This document shows positions 46,701 to 58,687 of a stretch of DNA of 64,000 nt, in pieces. A program made the translations under genes and the position numbers. Origin of the DNA: Neoscytalidium dimidiatum. Taxonomy: Eukaryota > Ascomycota > Dothideomycetes > Botryosphaeriales > Botryosphaeriaceae. Position 1 is the first letter of the stretch. Every line of letters starts with the position of its first letter. The notes under the pieces were generated by a model that was given only the letters and a program-made list of their open reading frames with translations, did no database searches and was not told where the DNA came from. The stretch is taken from contig CM074696.1 in the NCBI GenBank assembly GCA_037367355.1, positions 4,092,001 to 4,156,000 of the forward strand, read 5' to 3'.

Positions 46701-47058
46701 CCCTCTTCCGCGAGTGGCACCAGGATTGGCTGCAGCCGTGGCTTCACTACGTTCCTCTCTCGCTACGCGGCGACGAGTGGCTCGAGACGATACGCTTCTT
46801 CTCAAGTGATGAGGGCGATGGCAAGAAGATGGCAAAGAAGCTGGCAAACGAGGGGCGCGAGTGGGCGGGGAAGGCGCTACGGAATGAGGATTTTGAGGCG
46901 TGGTTCTTTAGGCTGTTGCTTGAGTGAGTTTATCCGCGAACCTTCAATTCATCATTGGAAGTTCTTTCTGGGAACAGAACGATGTTAACCTGAGTCATCT
47001 TAGGTACGGCCGCCTCATCGATGACAACAGAGATACGATCGGATACCCCGGCCCTTGA
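43725..47058 (+). CDS. CAP10-domain (GT90) glycosyltransferase with polytopic N-terminus
   Basis: Exons 43725-44036, 44105-44677, 45014-46923 and 47004-47058 give 949 aa, with all phases closing. The CAP10 catalytic region occupies roughly residues 620-945: TDSLYWRGSTTGGF, KHLLDMDGNAFSGRFYAFLQSKSLVYKMALFREWHQDWLQPWLHYVPLS and LLLEYGRLIDD are typical. Fungal CAP10/GT90 enzymes transfer xylose or related sugars to glycans in the secretory pathway; donor and acceptor here are unknown. Residues 1-420 contain several hydrophobic segments (for example LLVAAISWGLLWTY, ILPYVLALALSSVLLTSIALLV, FLTLLSVVSFILLTIGYL), so the enzyme is multi-pass, unlike type II single-pass members. Intron 2 (336 nt) is long and could hide a small exon. 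The start at 43725 was chosen because the hydrophobic N-terminus begins there. Confidence 0.9.
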
Positions 47059-48353
47059 AGATCAATGCGGTCTTTCATTTGGTTTCGCCTTTTCATCACT
47101 TTACATTCGGAAGGGATAGAGTTGCTGCATTCTCCTTTGCGCCTTTCGAAGTCTTTCGCCCCTTTTTCTTATCGCTGCCGGCGCGCACACAACAGCATCG
47201 TCTTGGCGTTTCTTCTTTACCTTTCTGTACTATCTCTGCACTTGTTGGCTTCTCACGGTTGGCTTGCGTTGCTCTTCCTTTTGCTACAAAAGACACAAGA
47301 CCTGGCCCACGCAGCATCGGCGGAATTGAATATTTGAATTGAGTGATGGGATCACGCGCGATGGATGGTTAATGCCTCATTCCCCCACGTCCCACTGCTG
47401 CTATTGGATCGTGCGTGGTGCGAAAGGAACGTCGGCTCCGTTGCGGCTTAGATGTAATGGATAGCAACGAGCGACAAATGAAGGGTTTTTCTTCTTTTCC
47501 TTTCGGATGGTTAGATATGTTGTCGTGTTGTATATTTCCGTCCTTGTGTGAACAGGAATGCCGGTTTCTCGGTTCGACGGTTTTTCCTTTTCTGGGTTGT
47601 TTCGTCAGCTGGGATGGCCAGTCCATGGTTGCCATGTGCCATGAGGTTTTCTCTCTGTGCTCCAGCTGGCTCTCTTTAGGAATGATGTGTACGCCTGTAT
47701 GCTTTACTGTTTCCGCACCATCTCTCGTCGTTTTGTACATTTGTCGTGGCGCTCTCGCACGCACCGCGATACACACTCTACGTCTTTCAAATCGACTATA
47801 CATGGTCCTCCATCAAAGCCAATGGCACCGTCGCCGGAGACAGAATCGCAGCGTGGAAGTCTACAAGTGACGCCGCCTAGGACTTATAACAGAAGCGAGA
47901 TCAACTATGTGCATATGGACAAAGCGGTGACGTATGTAGAAGCTCGACATATCTTCGGTTTCCTGCTCCAGCTGTTGGCAGGAATTGTAGAGATGATGAA
48001 TGGGGACATGTAGACGACGTTTCAAGACCACTAAAACTTGCAATCGAAAGATTGGGAACAAGGCATTCCGAAGGCAAATTTGCACATCTCGTACACACGC
48101 GAATCTAACAACAAGAGACAACAAGAAGATTTGTTCATACGGTAGGTAGGATAGTACAATGGCTCAGGAGATGGAGCTCACAAACAAGAACGCACGCAAG
48201 CACGCACGCACAACTCCCCAAATGAAATACCCACATACACGGAGAGTGAAAGCTATGAGGCATCCACACAAACGGCAAGAAAAAGTCCGGCAACCACATG
48301 GTAAGAATCCGATCATCTTAGCGAGAGACACCGTCAGCGCACCTAAACAACCC
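47059..48353. other. Intergenic region between convergent genes
   Basis: No gene seen. It is T-rich after 47059, consistent with a 3' untranslated region, and its open frames (for example 47415-47870) match no family. It holds the 3' ends of the CAP10 and hydrolase genes. Confidence 0.55.
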
Positions 48354-50609
48354 CTACCTCTCCACTGTGACCCTCACGCCCTCAACACTCTTCAACAACT
48401 CCTTCACGCCGCCCGCTCCCACACCACCGCCACCATCAACAACTACAACGCTCCCGCTCCCTTCCCCCTCCTCCCCGCCCAACACCTCGCTCCCCACCGC
48501 GCTCCCCACCACCCGCCGCAACACCTCGACCCCAACCTCCTCCCTCACGAGCCAGTGGCCCGCGCTCTCGCACATCACCACGGCGCCGCCCTTGCCCAGG
48601 AAGTCCGCCACGCCCTCGAGGCCGACGCGCCAGTCGAACGCGACGTCCCTACTGCCATTGATCAGGGTGCTCGGGGCGCGCAGGGCGCCGACGGGGCCGG
48701 ACCCGGCGGCATCGAACAGGGAGGCGCCGACGGTGAGGCTGGAGCGGCGGGAGCGGGAGGCATAGCTGGCATAGAGGCCGGCGCTAGAGCGGCGGCGGCG
48801 GTGGCGGAGGGGCACCGCCTCGTCGGCGCCGTTGGTGGCCGAGACGCCGTTGGTGTTGGCTTGCTCGGCGAGCTTGGAACTGGACTGGTGCGGGGAGGCG
48901 AACTTGCCGCTGGTGGGCGAAGTGGCGGTGGAGGAGCCAACGAGGGTGGGCGAGTTGCTGGAGTCGAGTACGGAGAGAGAGAGGATGGTCTGGAGGCTCT
49001 TGCTCCAGCGTCCCAGGACCAGGCCGTCGCGGTAGTAGCGCGTCTTCTGGAACCAGGCGTGGCTTGAGGAGGTGGCGCGCGTGTGGACGGTTGAGGGGTA
49101 CGTGGTGGGGTTGTCGTTCACGACGGCTTGTTTCTCTGGGATGGGGGCGAGGGGTGGGGAGGTGTTTGTCTTGCATTGATCGATAGCCGGGCCGAGGGAG
49201 CTCGCGAGTGCTTCGGCGGCTTCTTTGATGGCAGAGTCGTTGGTGGGGGTTGGCACGTTGTATGAGGCAATGCGGTGGGTTTTGCTAAGGAACCACGCGC
49301 CGGTGACGGAACCGAGGATGCGAGCCAGGAGGTCTGGGAGATTGAAGGCGAAGATGTAATGAGATTTGCGGAGCTGAGAGAAAAGCGGTCGGAGTGTTTT
49401 CCATGAGTTACGGAGCAAGCGGAAATTCAGCGGCTGCTGGGTCCAAGTATGACACATGCGGCGTGCCGAAGAGATGCGTGCTTGAGCATTGGCAATGAAT
49501 AGTCTCGGCTGTTTTGAGAAAAGTCAGTCAACCATGGAAGCTAGCTCCAAATAGAACAAGCGTGAAGCAAGAATGGGATCCCAAGCCAGTAAGGATGAAG
49601 TCTGAAGTAGAGCGAGTTTGCGAAACGAGACCCTGATATCAAACAGTCCATCCGACGTAATGTCGATCCCTGCAAACAGCATACAAGGGTGGAAGATAAA
49701 GCTCAGATGACTTCCCACACCACCCCGACATCCAAGGAGCATAGTAAAAAACAGGAACAATGTAACTCACCAGAACCACACTCGTTATCACGAAATGGTC
49801 CGCCAGCTGCGGCGCCTCGCTCGCCAGGCGGCTCGCTATCACACTGCCCCAATCATGGCTCACCATGACGACCTGTCCTCTCTCTTCTGCAACACGCCCA
49901 ACCGCTCCTCCAGAAACAGTATCGTCTCCCGTTCCGCCATCCACACCATACCGCTCACGCATTCCCAAGACGAAGCTCGTCACCGCTTCCAGCACACTGT
50001 ATGCGTCGTACTTGGCCAAGCTGTCGCTGCCGCCGTAACCAGGTAGGTCGAGGGCCACGTACACAGTCTCTGGATCGAGGTTGCGCTTCTGTGAAAGGAA
50101 GGGTTTCCACAAAGCCCAGCTGTCGGGGAAGCCATGCAGGAAGACGACAAGATTAGGTCGTGGACCAGCATCCCAAGCAGAGGCGACGTAGTGGAGAGTG
50201 ACCGGATTATCGTCTGGAGTAGTGAAAAAGGCGTGCGTGAAATCGGGGATGGGCTGGGTAGAGAGATTCCATAGGCGGTCGCGAGCTTGAAGATAGTCGA
50301 TGTTAGCTTGGTTACATGTTTGAAGGACCGAGTAATATCACGAAATGAGATTGAGGAGAGACGAAGGATTAACGGGAACTGAACAGGCGAGAAGCAAGAC
50401 GAACCATCAGCCAGCTCCTTGTCGGTAACACGTTTGCTGCGGCGTTGGAAGAGCACGCCGTCCCGCAGGGCGAGCAGAATCCAGGTCAGTCCAGCAAGCA
50501 GGCCATAGCCGATTGTGAAGGTCTGCCAGAGTACCTGGGTCAGTGATGATGAGAACTTGGACTTTGGATCCACTTGAGTGGTGTCACGGTCCCTCCGATT
50601 GGGACTCAT
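48354..50609 (-). CDS. Membrane-anchored alpha/beta hydrolase, epoxide-hydrolase-like
   Basis: Exons 50408-50609, 49771-50285 and 48354-49508 (introns 122 and 262 nt) give 623 aa. A hydrophobic anchor lies near residues 30-52 (TFTIGYGLLAGLTWILLAL). The hydrolase core shows the oxyanion motif HGFPDSW (H118-P121), LDLPGYGGSD, and the nucleophile elbow SHDWGS with Asp212, which is the epoxide hydrolase/dehalogenase signature rather than a Ser hydrolase. A catalytic Asp candidate is in LINGSRDVAFDW and the His is H557 (ESAGHW). Between the cap region and these last residues sits an Arg/Ser/Thr-rich insertion of about 130 residues. Predicted role: hydrolysis of an epoxide or related substrate at a membrane facing the cytosol; the substrate is unknown. 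The donor of intron 1 (GTTCGT) is weak. Confidence 0.87.
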
Positions 50610-53319
50610 GGTGTCTTGCGAGCAGGCGATTGCTCGTCGATGAACGGGCGGCCTGGCGGAGTGCTGGCGGCTGGCTGAGAGGGACAAAGGTGTGGAAACA
50701 GACTGCTACTGCACACTACTAGCTCGGACCTGATACGGCAAGGCAAGGCGCTGATGGGGGAAAGGTGGTTCAATGGGTCAGGGCCAACGGGCAGCACATG
50801 GCACAGTCCGATAGCAACAGTGGCAGGCTGTCCGAAAGGGGAAGAAAGAAGGTTTCCACTACGGCTGTATCGCGGCGGAGGGTCGAACAGAGCTAGCGGG
50901 TAGGGCAACTCGCACAGGTGGCGGTGCGGCGCAACGATGGATTGAGAAGAGAATGGCAGGGCCGGCGACGTGAGATCGCATGCAGAGGGCGGGGGCAGGC
51001 AGGGTGGCAGAGCAGAGAAAGAAGGGCCGCCAAACATTCTTAATATTTGGCGCGCAAGCCGCTAGGGTAGGGCGAAGCGGCGGTTGGAACTGGCTGCTGG
51101 CGCGTGGGCTCTGGCGCCTCGCAGCTCGCAGCTCGCACCTTGCGTCTCGCACATGGCGCATCGTCGGGTGTCTGAGCGGTGCCCAAGAGTGTGGCGGCGC
51201 GGTCGCTCAGGCGGAAGCTGCGGGAGGCGAGAGCAGGCCGAAATGGGAGGTTGCAGGTGGGCGGAGGGCGCGAGAGACACGGTCTGGCAGCACAGGACAA
51301 GGGTGCGGGCGTGGGAGCGAGGATGGGAGCTCCCGTCTCGCCGGCCGATGATGCAACCGGCTGCCGCACGGGCCAGGTGCCGCGTGTGGGGAAACGGCCA
51401 AGTGTGCCGCTGCCAACTGTGCTGCTCTCTGCTCTCTGCTCTCTGCTGCAGCCTTCGCCATCACTGCTGCCCGCTATTTCCGTTTCTCGACTCGCCATAC
51501 AAGGCGTGCCAGAATCCCACCTTCTCCGCCCAGCACGCCACTCTACACCCAAGCCCGGCCCGCTGTATCAATCAATGCGCATCCGGCCTGGTCATACGCC
51601 CCGATTCCCCTGCCGCCGATCGCCATTGATACACACCTCATCGGCACAGCCATGCTTACGTACCCTGGGGCAGTTGGCTCCTGTCCCCTGGCCAATGAGC
51701 CGTCTCTTCCTCTAGACAGCAATTTCCTCGATGTGATACGCATAGGCTTCCGCGTAACGTGTCTGCACAACGCACCCGCTAACCACGGGGCCACTGACTT
51801 CATCCCGCCGTCCGTGCTCGCCGTGCCGAAGAACAAGCCAGCTGCAAACGCGACATCAAACACATCTCCCGTCCTCATGCGCTTCAGCATAGAAAAAAGA
51901 GAGAAAAGAAAGGGGGACGGAGCGAGGTCCCGCTCCGATCAGTGGTCAGACAGAAACATGTGTTGTCACGAAAGACACCGATCTTGTCCTACCACTGTTT
52001 ACAAGGCCCAACCCCCCCTTTTAGAGTGCTGACTGGCTGACCCTTCTTTTTCCGCCACGCCTTCCTGATCACTGGCCAAGTTTCTCCCTGCTCGGCATCG
52101 TCTTGATGCCCGAACTTGGCGCCATGTGCAAGGCCTTATTCTGATCTAAGTAGTGACACTCGTCTGCGTGAGATGACGGCATATATCTTGACTGATAGTC
52201 CGGGTCGTTTTTCAGCGAAAGGACGGAGAAATAACCACACGCTTATCCGTCATCTGTCGGTGCGCAGGTGGCGACTGTACTGCACCAACTTCAAATCCGT
52301 GCATTCCAGGGAGATTCTGAACTGGTCAGCTTGAGCACTAGACTATAGCCATCAACCTACTCGAGCCATCAGGTGATGTGTTGAGATCCTGGCCTGACCG
52401 ATTTCACTCCAGATGTACCTGCACTGATCTTGGGATGCCGGAGGGAACAAGGTACCTCCGAGAAACACATACTGTCAGCCAATCACCAGCGCAACGGCTC
52501 ACGCGATAATACTTACCCCCACACTCTGCCTCGGTTGGCTCAGAACGGCAGGAGAGCAACCGACCTCGTATGCGTGCATGCGGCCGACGGCCAGAGCCAA
52601 AGGGTAAGACGGACCAGACTGAAGCCGAGCCAGAACCGTAGCGGAGGGCTAAACAATGTATCGGTGTACAAATCGCTACCCCGACCATCGTAAAGATAGG
52701 ACGAATTTGGACTAGGGTGATCGAAATCAAAACCATACGTTAACTCGTCTGCTTTGGACCTAAATCACGTTTATAGCTAGCGCAAATCTCCGACTACACA
52801 GAATAAATCGCGGCGCGAACTTTGGCAACTTGGCACATGTTATTGCTGGGCCAAGACGGGGCCGTACAAGTTACCATACAAAGGCCATTTCGTGGCTGGA
52901 CGATGCCGGAAAAAGACCCCTGCTAGAGAGGGGACAGGAAGAAACAGATGGTAGAAAGGTACAGTGGTTCAAAGCGGTTCAGATACAAAAACGGACGTAC
53001 AACGTACTGAGCAGAGACAGTGGGACTGGATACTAGGAAGAAACCCAGACGTTGGATAACGGAAGAAGAAGATGCACAAGGGCTATGCTACGCAAGCCAT
53101 GCAAGCGGACTCCGAAAGTAAAAGGAAACATACACAGGAGATATCTATCATGCTCAAGAATGACCAAGAGACAATACAAGAAGGAAAAAAAAAATGCAAG
53201 CGCAGTGTCAGACAGAAGACATTACCAGGGCTGCTGCTGTGTGGGGCGGTGGTAGGAAAGACTGGATATAAAGAAAACGCTAGATGCCGTCACTTCGTAA
53301 CGCGAGCAATTGGGACAGT
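50610..53319. other. 2.7 kb gene-poor stretch
   Basis: No supportable gene. Overlapping frames on both strands (51040-51715) have no motif. An AT-rich TTCTTAATATTTGG element lies at about 51036-51050. The right end (52700-53319) is the 3' flank of glycogenin and is AT-richer. Confidence 0.5.
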
Positions 53320-56072
53320 TTATGATCGCGCGGTTGGACCCAGGACGTCCTCCTCTGCGTTCTTCTCCTTCTCAGGCAATCCTGCCTCCTTCCCAATTGA
53401 AGAGGCGCCGAAATCCGGCTCTGAAAACGTGGGCTTCGACGGCTCCCCAACAGAGCTCGGGATCTCTTCCTTCAGAACTACTTTCGTCTCTTGATCCTGG
53501 CTAACCCTCACTGCCCCATTGTCTTTCGCAACCTCACCAAGACCATGCGGGCTCGCACCGCCAGAAGATGGAAGGCTATGGTGCTGAGCGTCGTTGTGGG
53601 GACGAGGGATCGAGTGTTCCGGCATATCTCGCTGAGGCACATTCGAGGCAGCAGCAGCCTGCCTGAGATGCTCGAGTTCGAGAAGAGACGACCGACGTAG
53701 CGTCTCTAGCCTTTCTTCGGGGTTCTTGATTCACAAAGCTTAGTCAGCTCTCAGTGTACAGGCGGATGAAGCGCTAACGATTATGCTGCAGAAGAGACGA
53801 TAGCAAGCTCAGCGGCATCCTCCCCGCCCTTATCGTCCCGTTCCTCGTCCTCGACATCCTTGGCAGATTTGACCGGTGCAAGATGCGCAGGCAATTCCGT
53901 TACCGAAGCCGTATAAGCTGGTGCACTCAAGGCAACTGTCGTTGCAGCCAAGACCTGCGAAGTATGCAACGAACGAGAGGACGGCAGACGAGGGGGAGAG
54001 AGCGAATGACGAAAAGTTTCAAGGTTTCGTGAACGAAAGCCGCATTTCGGGCAAGCCCAATCAAATGTGCCGCTTACCCATTCGACTTGTGATGGCACTC
54101 CCTCAGCAGCCGGCAGCTCGCCTGTTTCATCTCTCTCGCCGCTCCAGAATGTGGGTCGTCGAACCGGTGCGGGCGTTACAGGAAGGCTCGGTCTCTCAAC
54201 TGCGCTGGGGAAGTCAGTCAAGATCAGGCTTTCACGCCGTCCGCTAGTGCCTTCTCCTGTAGGTGAGAACAGTTCGGCGGGCTTGGCCAAGCCTTCAAGG
54301 GAGATGCCTGCAGGTTTCGATTTCTTCGTCTGCTTTGCCTGTGCGCCCATTACAGCGCGAACATATCGCTCAATGCCCGGGACGCTGTCCCATGCATTGG
54401 CAGACGTCTGCCCGAAGCTCTGCCACGGGTCTTCGGGGGTTTGCGGTGTCGCAGATGGCGGCGAAGTTCTCGAGGTCTGGCCTTCCCACTGAGAGGTAGC
54501 GGGATCCGATGTATCTATCGTACTAACAGACGTAGCAACCGGCTCCGGCTCAGGCGGAGGAGGCGCGAGATCTTCCGCGAACACACGAGTAGGCTTCGGC
54601 CTCTCACGCTCTTGCTCCCACGGGAAGATCGCTTTTGGCGCTTCCTTAGGCTGTGGTTTCTCCGTTGGCACCTCATAATACATATTCTTTGGAGGCTCCG
54701 GGTACGCTGCTGGCGGTTGAAATAGGTGGCTGTCCTCGCTGAATGCGTAAGTTTGCGTAGGGAAATTTGCTGCTTCGGGTTTCGATTCAACTGGAGGAGC
54801 CGAACTGGGACAAGTTAGCAATGCTAGCACCTACATCAGACGAAAGCCTACCGAGTCGCATCCCACTCAACGTGGGGTGGCGAATATGACCGTTGTGGCT
54901 CCGGTGGAGGTGGTGGGGGCGGAAGTTGCTGCTCGGGATGTTCAGCAGGTTGCGCCGGTTCAGTGAACGGGCTCTCAGTTGTCGGACGAGTTTCCCCGGT
55001 CTCTGGGACTGGCTGAGCATGAGCCACGGCAGGCTGTATGGTGTTGGGTGCAGTTTCGAGCAGTTTATTGGTGTCAACTTGTTCAGCCTAAAGTACGTTA
55101 GCCAATATAAAAAAAATCTTCTGTGAAGTCCAGCGACCTACCTTGGCCCTGAGGTGCCGGTCGTAAACCGCCCACCAACGAGCCGAGAGCTCGCTGTAAA
55201 CGCCAGAGCCGTCGCCATGACGAGAATCTCTAGACCAGGGCTTCGTCTTGCCGATGAAGTGCACCAGGTTGATTTTGCTCTTGTAGTGCCTAAATGCCGG
55301 CTCCCACTGGTACTGAGCATTTGGAGTGCAGTTGTACAGAAAGCTGAGCCTGTGCCAACCCTTGTGCTCATAATATTGGTTGAGCAGGCCTTGGTCTGCG
55401 CCATCGAAGCTGTCTCCGCTTGTGGCCAGAGTCTGCAATGCCCAATAGTCACCCATATTCGGGCTCACAACCATCACCCCACTGTTGAAGCAATCGGGCC
55501 AACCACTGTCGGGAGCAGCGGCGAAGGGGGCTTCGATGTCAAAGAGCTCATCGGGAGCTCGTAGAGCCACGACGTCGGCATCGATGTATACGAGCTTGCG
55601 AAATTGGAGCTGCCGCCAGAGTGCGATCTTGGTAAAGGTGTAGGCGAGGTCGCCGCGATCCATGAGGTAAAGGTTGGCAGGCTTGGGATTACCTATACGC
55701 GGTACGGGAATCACATAGTCATAAAGCTCCTATTGCGGTGGTCAACGTACATGGCGAGGAAGGCCAATGGCAATTCAATGGCTACCTTGAGCTCTGAAAT
55801 CGAACCAGCAGACAACGTGTCTAGCGTGACGAGAGCAGCGAGCTTCTTCTTCGAGCCGCCATCACGGAGAGAATGGGCAAGAACAGCGGCACCTGGACCT
55901 GCAGTGAGCTCAATGCATCTCCAAAGCTTCCGCCGAGAGCTGGGAGCTTAGCTGCGCACCTGGCAGGTATGAGTCGCTCATAACGAGCTTCATGCGAGTT
56001 AGCGTAAGACAGACTAACACGGCCGGGCCGCCAACTCACCGTGCAGTACGCATCCTCGCCTTGGGGCGCCAT
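53320..56072 (-). CDS. Glycogenin (self-glucosylating glycogen primer)
   Basis: GT8-family enzyme that glucosylates its own tyrosine from UDP-glucose to prime glycogen. Exons 56040-56072, 55960-55987, 55786-55898, 55142-55729, 54852-55087, 54078-54804 and 53320-53724 give 709 aa with phases closing. GT8 landmarks are SDSYLPGPGAAVLAHSLRD, YVIPVPRIGNP, the metal-binding DAD at residues 108-110 (VYIDADVV), FNSGVMVVSP, DGADQGLLNQYY, LSFLYNC and VHFIGKTKPW. A long Pro/Glu/Ser-rich linker follows, as in fungal glycogenins, with a VEWNPEERLETLRR segment assembled across the last intron. That intron is 353 nt. Reading through it stays open to a stop at 53781 and gives a 673-aa form ending in a CPKC-containing tail. 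Tyr residues in the GWHRLSFLYN..QYQW region are candidate acceptors. Confidence 0.93.
53725..54077 (-). other. 353-nt glycogenin intron that can be read through
   Basis: Donor GTAAGC follows VEW and the acceptor is ATCAAG. The frame stays open through the donor for about 98 codons to a stop at 53781, encoding a segment with WACPKCGFRSRNLETF and an acidic end. It could be a retained-intron isoform or chance. Confidence 0.5.
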
Positions 56073-56991
56073 TGCAGCAGTCGGTCAGAGAGGGCGGTGC
56101 GTCGTGCGGCTTGGGCTGGTGCTTGAAGAGGAAGCGGGTGAGAGAATGTTTCCCCGCCGCAGATCAACGAGCGTTGGGTGCTGCAGAACTAGAGGCGTAA
56201 AGCAGGGCGCACGGAGAGCGGAGAAAAAGCTGGGGGCAGAGATCACGCGGCGGCGGTCAACACGGCGCCATGCTCACGAGCTCGTGCTGCCGGGCAGATG
56301 AGAGGCTGGCAGTGGGCAATCGCAGTGGCGGCGGGCATGCGAGCGCGGCGGCGACGGGGCCTCGAGGGAGCTTGCCTGCGCCGTTGCTCGGACGACTTTT
56401 TGCTGCGCTTCGCTGACTGCGCGCTGTGACGGCTGAGGGAAGCTTGGGCCGGCCCATGATGCAATCCCAAGCCTCTCCACGCTCGCCAGCTCCCCGTTCC
56501 GCCTATGACCTCGCTGCTCGCGAAATTGCCATCGTCCTCCGTCTTTCCGCGCGCGCACACTCGCGTGGCTCCCTCTCTCTCTCCCCACGCTCTCTCCGCA
56601 GCGAGCGTCCAGCACGCCGTCTTAGCCGTGAACCTAAACACGGGCCCCCCGGCGCTTAATTAATCTCAACAAGCAGTAAATGCAGGCATGCGCTGCCGTG
56701 GCCCAACCCAACACCGCTGCTGCCGAAACATCTCTCTTACAACGCGTCCCGCGGCGTCTCGAGGCCTCATGTTTCATGCTGCAGCTCAATTTATTGATTA
56801 CCCGTTGCCCCGCAGCATCATTTCTTTCCTTCGTTTCCGTCGCAAGCTCGCAGTCAGGCCTTATGCCTCCCGCCGCGGCTCGGGGCGGTCATCTGCACTG
56901 CGCAGGGTCTACATCTTGTGCGCGGTCGAATGCTGATACGAGCTTCGGGATGCGCGTCTGGTTTTCGCCACCGAGCCTCATTCACGCTTGC
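56073..56991. other. Intergenic region: glycogenin promoter and polyprenol reductase 3' flank
   Basis: No gene seen. Frames at 56243-56641 minus are Arg/Ala-rich without motifs. Confidence 0.55.
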
Positions 56992-58034
56992 TCACCAGAC
57001 AAACGGCACCATTCTTGCCCGTCTCTCCACTTCCTGTCTGCCAAATTTCGTGACATACCACTCTTTCGTCCCAGCTGCCGTCACGCCCAAATTCACGCCT
57101 ACGAACACCAAAGCACATAGCACCGTCTTGTTCACCCATCCTCCCTCTGGCGCGGCTAGGATGGAAAGGGCCAGATAAATAACGCACTCGAACGTATAGT
57201 GCGCGCAAACGATGTGCCGAAACGCGCCCTGGTTCGGCAGAGTATATTTCTTCAGGCTGAAGAGGTAGACGTGGGCATCATGCTGCTGCTTCGATGCCCA
57301 AAGGAACAGCGCTGAGCCGGCGACCAGGTTCAGGTCCAGCGATGGCAGAACGTTCCCTCGGCTGTCAGAAGACGATTGCAATGACGACGCCCCTTCGACC
57401 CAAATAGCAATGGACATGGCGCTGTAAAAGAGGAGACCGAGCAGCCAGTGCGTGACCCACATCTTGGAAGAAGAAGGGCGAGAGAGCACGACGGACTCGT
57501 ATAGGCGTCGTGAGCCTTGTACGAGCATGAGCAACCAGGCTACTTGGACGCGTCCCACGGGCACGGTGGCTGTGCGATGGCCGCCGGCGGCCTTGCTGGC
57601 GATGAGTTTCAGAAGGGCGCCATCGGTGGCATACTGCTCCGCCCAGAAGATGGAGCTGAGCACGGACAGAACGTAGAAGTGCGTGAACCAACTGTGCGGG
57701 ACGCGATACGTCGCCAGGTGATCGAGCAGCCTCGTCAGCGCGGTGCGTGAGCGCGAGGCTGGGGCGCTGGCAGCAGCAGCAGCAACGGTGGTGGTGGTGA
57801 TTGCGCGCGAACCGTAGGCCAGGAAGCGGGAGCGGAAGGCTGGGACGGCGTCGACAACAAGGACCTTTCGCGTCGGGAGTCTGCGTTAGCGGTCTGCAGC
57901 GGTGGGCGGGCTGCGCAAGCGAAGAGGACACGGTGGATTACAATGGAGGCTGCGGTGAGGAAAAGGGACCGCAAAAGAAAGGCGGGCTCGAGACGGGCGA
58001 GGGCCGGGTGCAGGTGCAGGTGCGTGGAGGCCAT
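56992..58034 (-). CDS. Polyprenol reductase (SRD5A3/Dfg10 family)
   Basis: Steroid 5-alpha-reductase-like ER enzyme of the SRD5A3/Dfg10 family, which acts in conversion of polyprenol to dolichol for N-glycosylation and GPI anchors. Exons 57942-58034 and 56992-57864 (77-nt intron, branch CGCTAAC, acceptor GAAAG) give 321 aa. Landmarks are an N-terminal hydrophobic helix (FLLRSLFLTAASIVLVVDAV) joined across the intron to FRSRFLAYGSR, VPHSWFTHFYVLS, QGSRRLYES and the C-terminal reductase block (SKQQHDAHVYL, YTLPNQGAFRHIVCAHYTFECVIYL, TAAGTKEWYVTKFG). Several hydrophobic stretches support an integral membrane protein. The donor (GTAATC) is not the best consensus, but it is the one that keeps frame and joins the helix. 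It is divergent to the Hos4-like gene. Confidence 0.92.
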
Positions 58035-58687
58035 GCCGGGCACGCGCTGGGGCTGGGGGTGATGATAAGCTAAAGGCTCTGCGGTGTTTCTGACGCTGGG
58101 CCAGCGGGCTGCCAGAGCGTTAATGCCTCAATGCGTCCCATTCGCGCTGGCGCACTCTGGCAGCGTCCGTCGCAAGCGTGCCAGCACTGCTGCGAGCTTT
58201 CGCAGCTCAGGGGCAGGGTGGCGATAAGGTGATCTCTCCGGCTGGCAGGACTGGACAGCGTGTCGCGCGTCAGTTAGGCCGCAGCTGGCACCTCGAGCGC
58301 CTGGTATCACGAGTCGCCCGCGGTTTTGTGCAGCAGGCCCCGGTTATGTCAGCACGGCCCGTGCTAGCCGCCTCCTCTCTGTCTCCAGCGAGCGGTCGCG
58401 CTTCCTCGCCTTCGCCTTCCCACATCTCCCACGCCTGTTCCGTACCGCTCCTTCCTCACAACTCCCTCCCTCCACCGACACCACGACACCCACACGACGC
58501 ACCGCCCATCCCTCCTGCCTCCCACGTGTTCTCGTGCGGCAAGCTGGCTGAAGCCTACGCCCAGATCGCCGTCCGCCGAGCACACGACGCGCACCGGTCT
58601 GCTGAGCAACTGGCGCCCCCGGTCATCAGGCTTCACCCGGGCCCCCTTCAGCATGAGGCAGGCATCACCTGTGATACAAAGTCCGTG
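58035..58687. promoter_or_regulatory. Shared promoter of polyprenol reductase and Hos4-like gene
   Basis: 653 bp between divergent starts. The Hos4-like frame is open upstream to 58178, but this part is Pro/Ser/His-rich with no motif, so I treat it as leader. If 58178 were the true start, the protein would have 170 more residues and the promoter would shrink to about 140 bp. Confidence 0.55.

Noticed and set aside
43725..58034. A carbohydrate or glycosylation gene cluster (CAP10 transferase, glycogenin, polyprenol reductase)
   Set aside because: The three genes are separated by unrelated or empty DNA, lie on different strands and serve different pathways. Proximity alone is not evidence.
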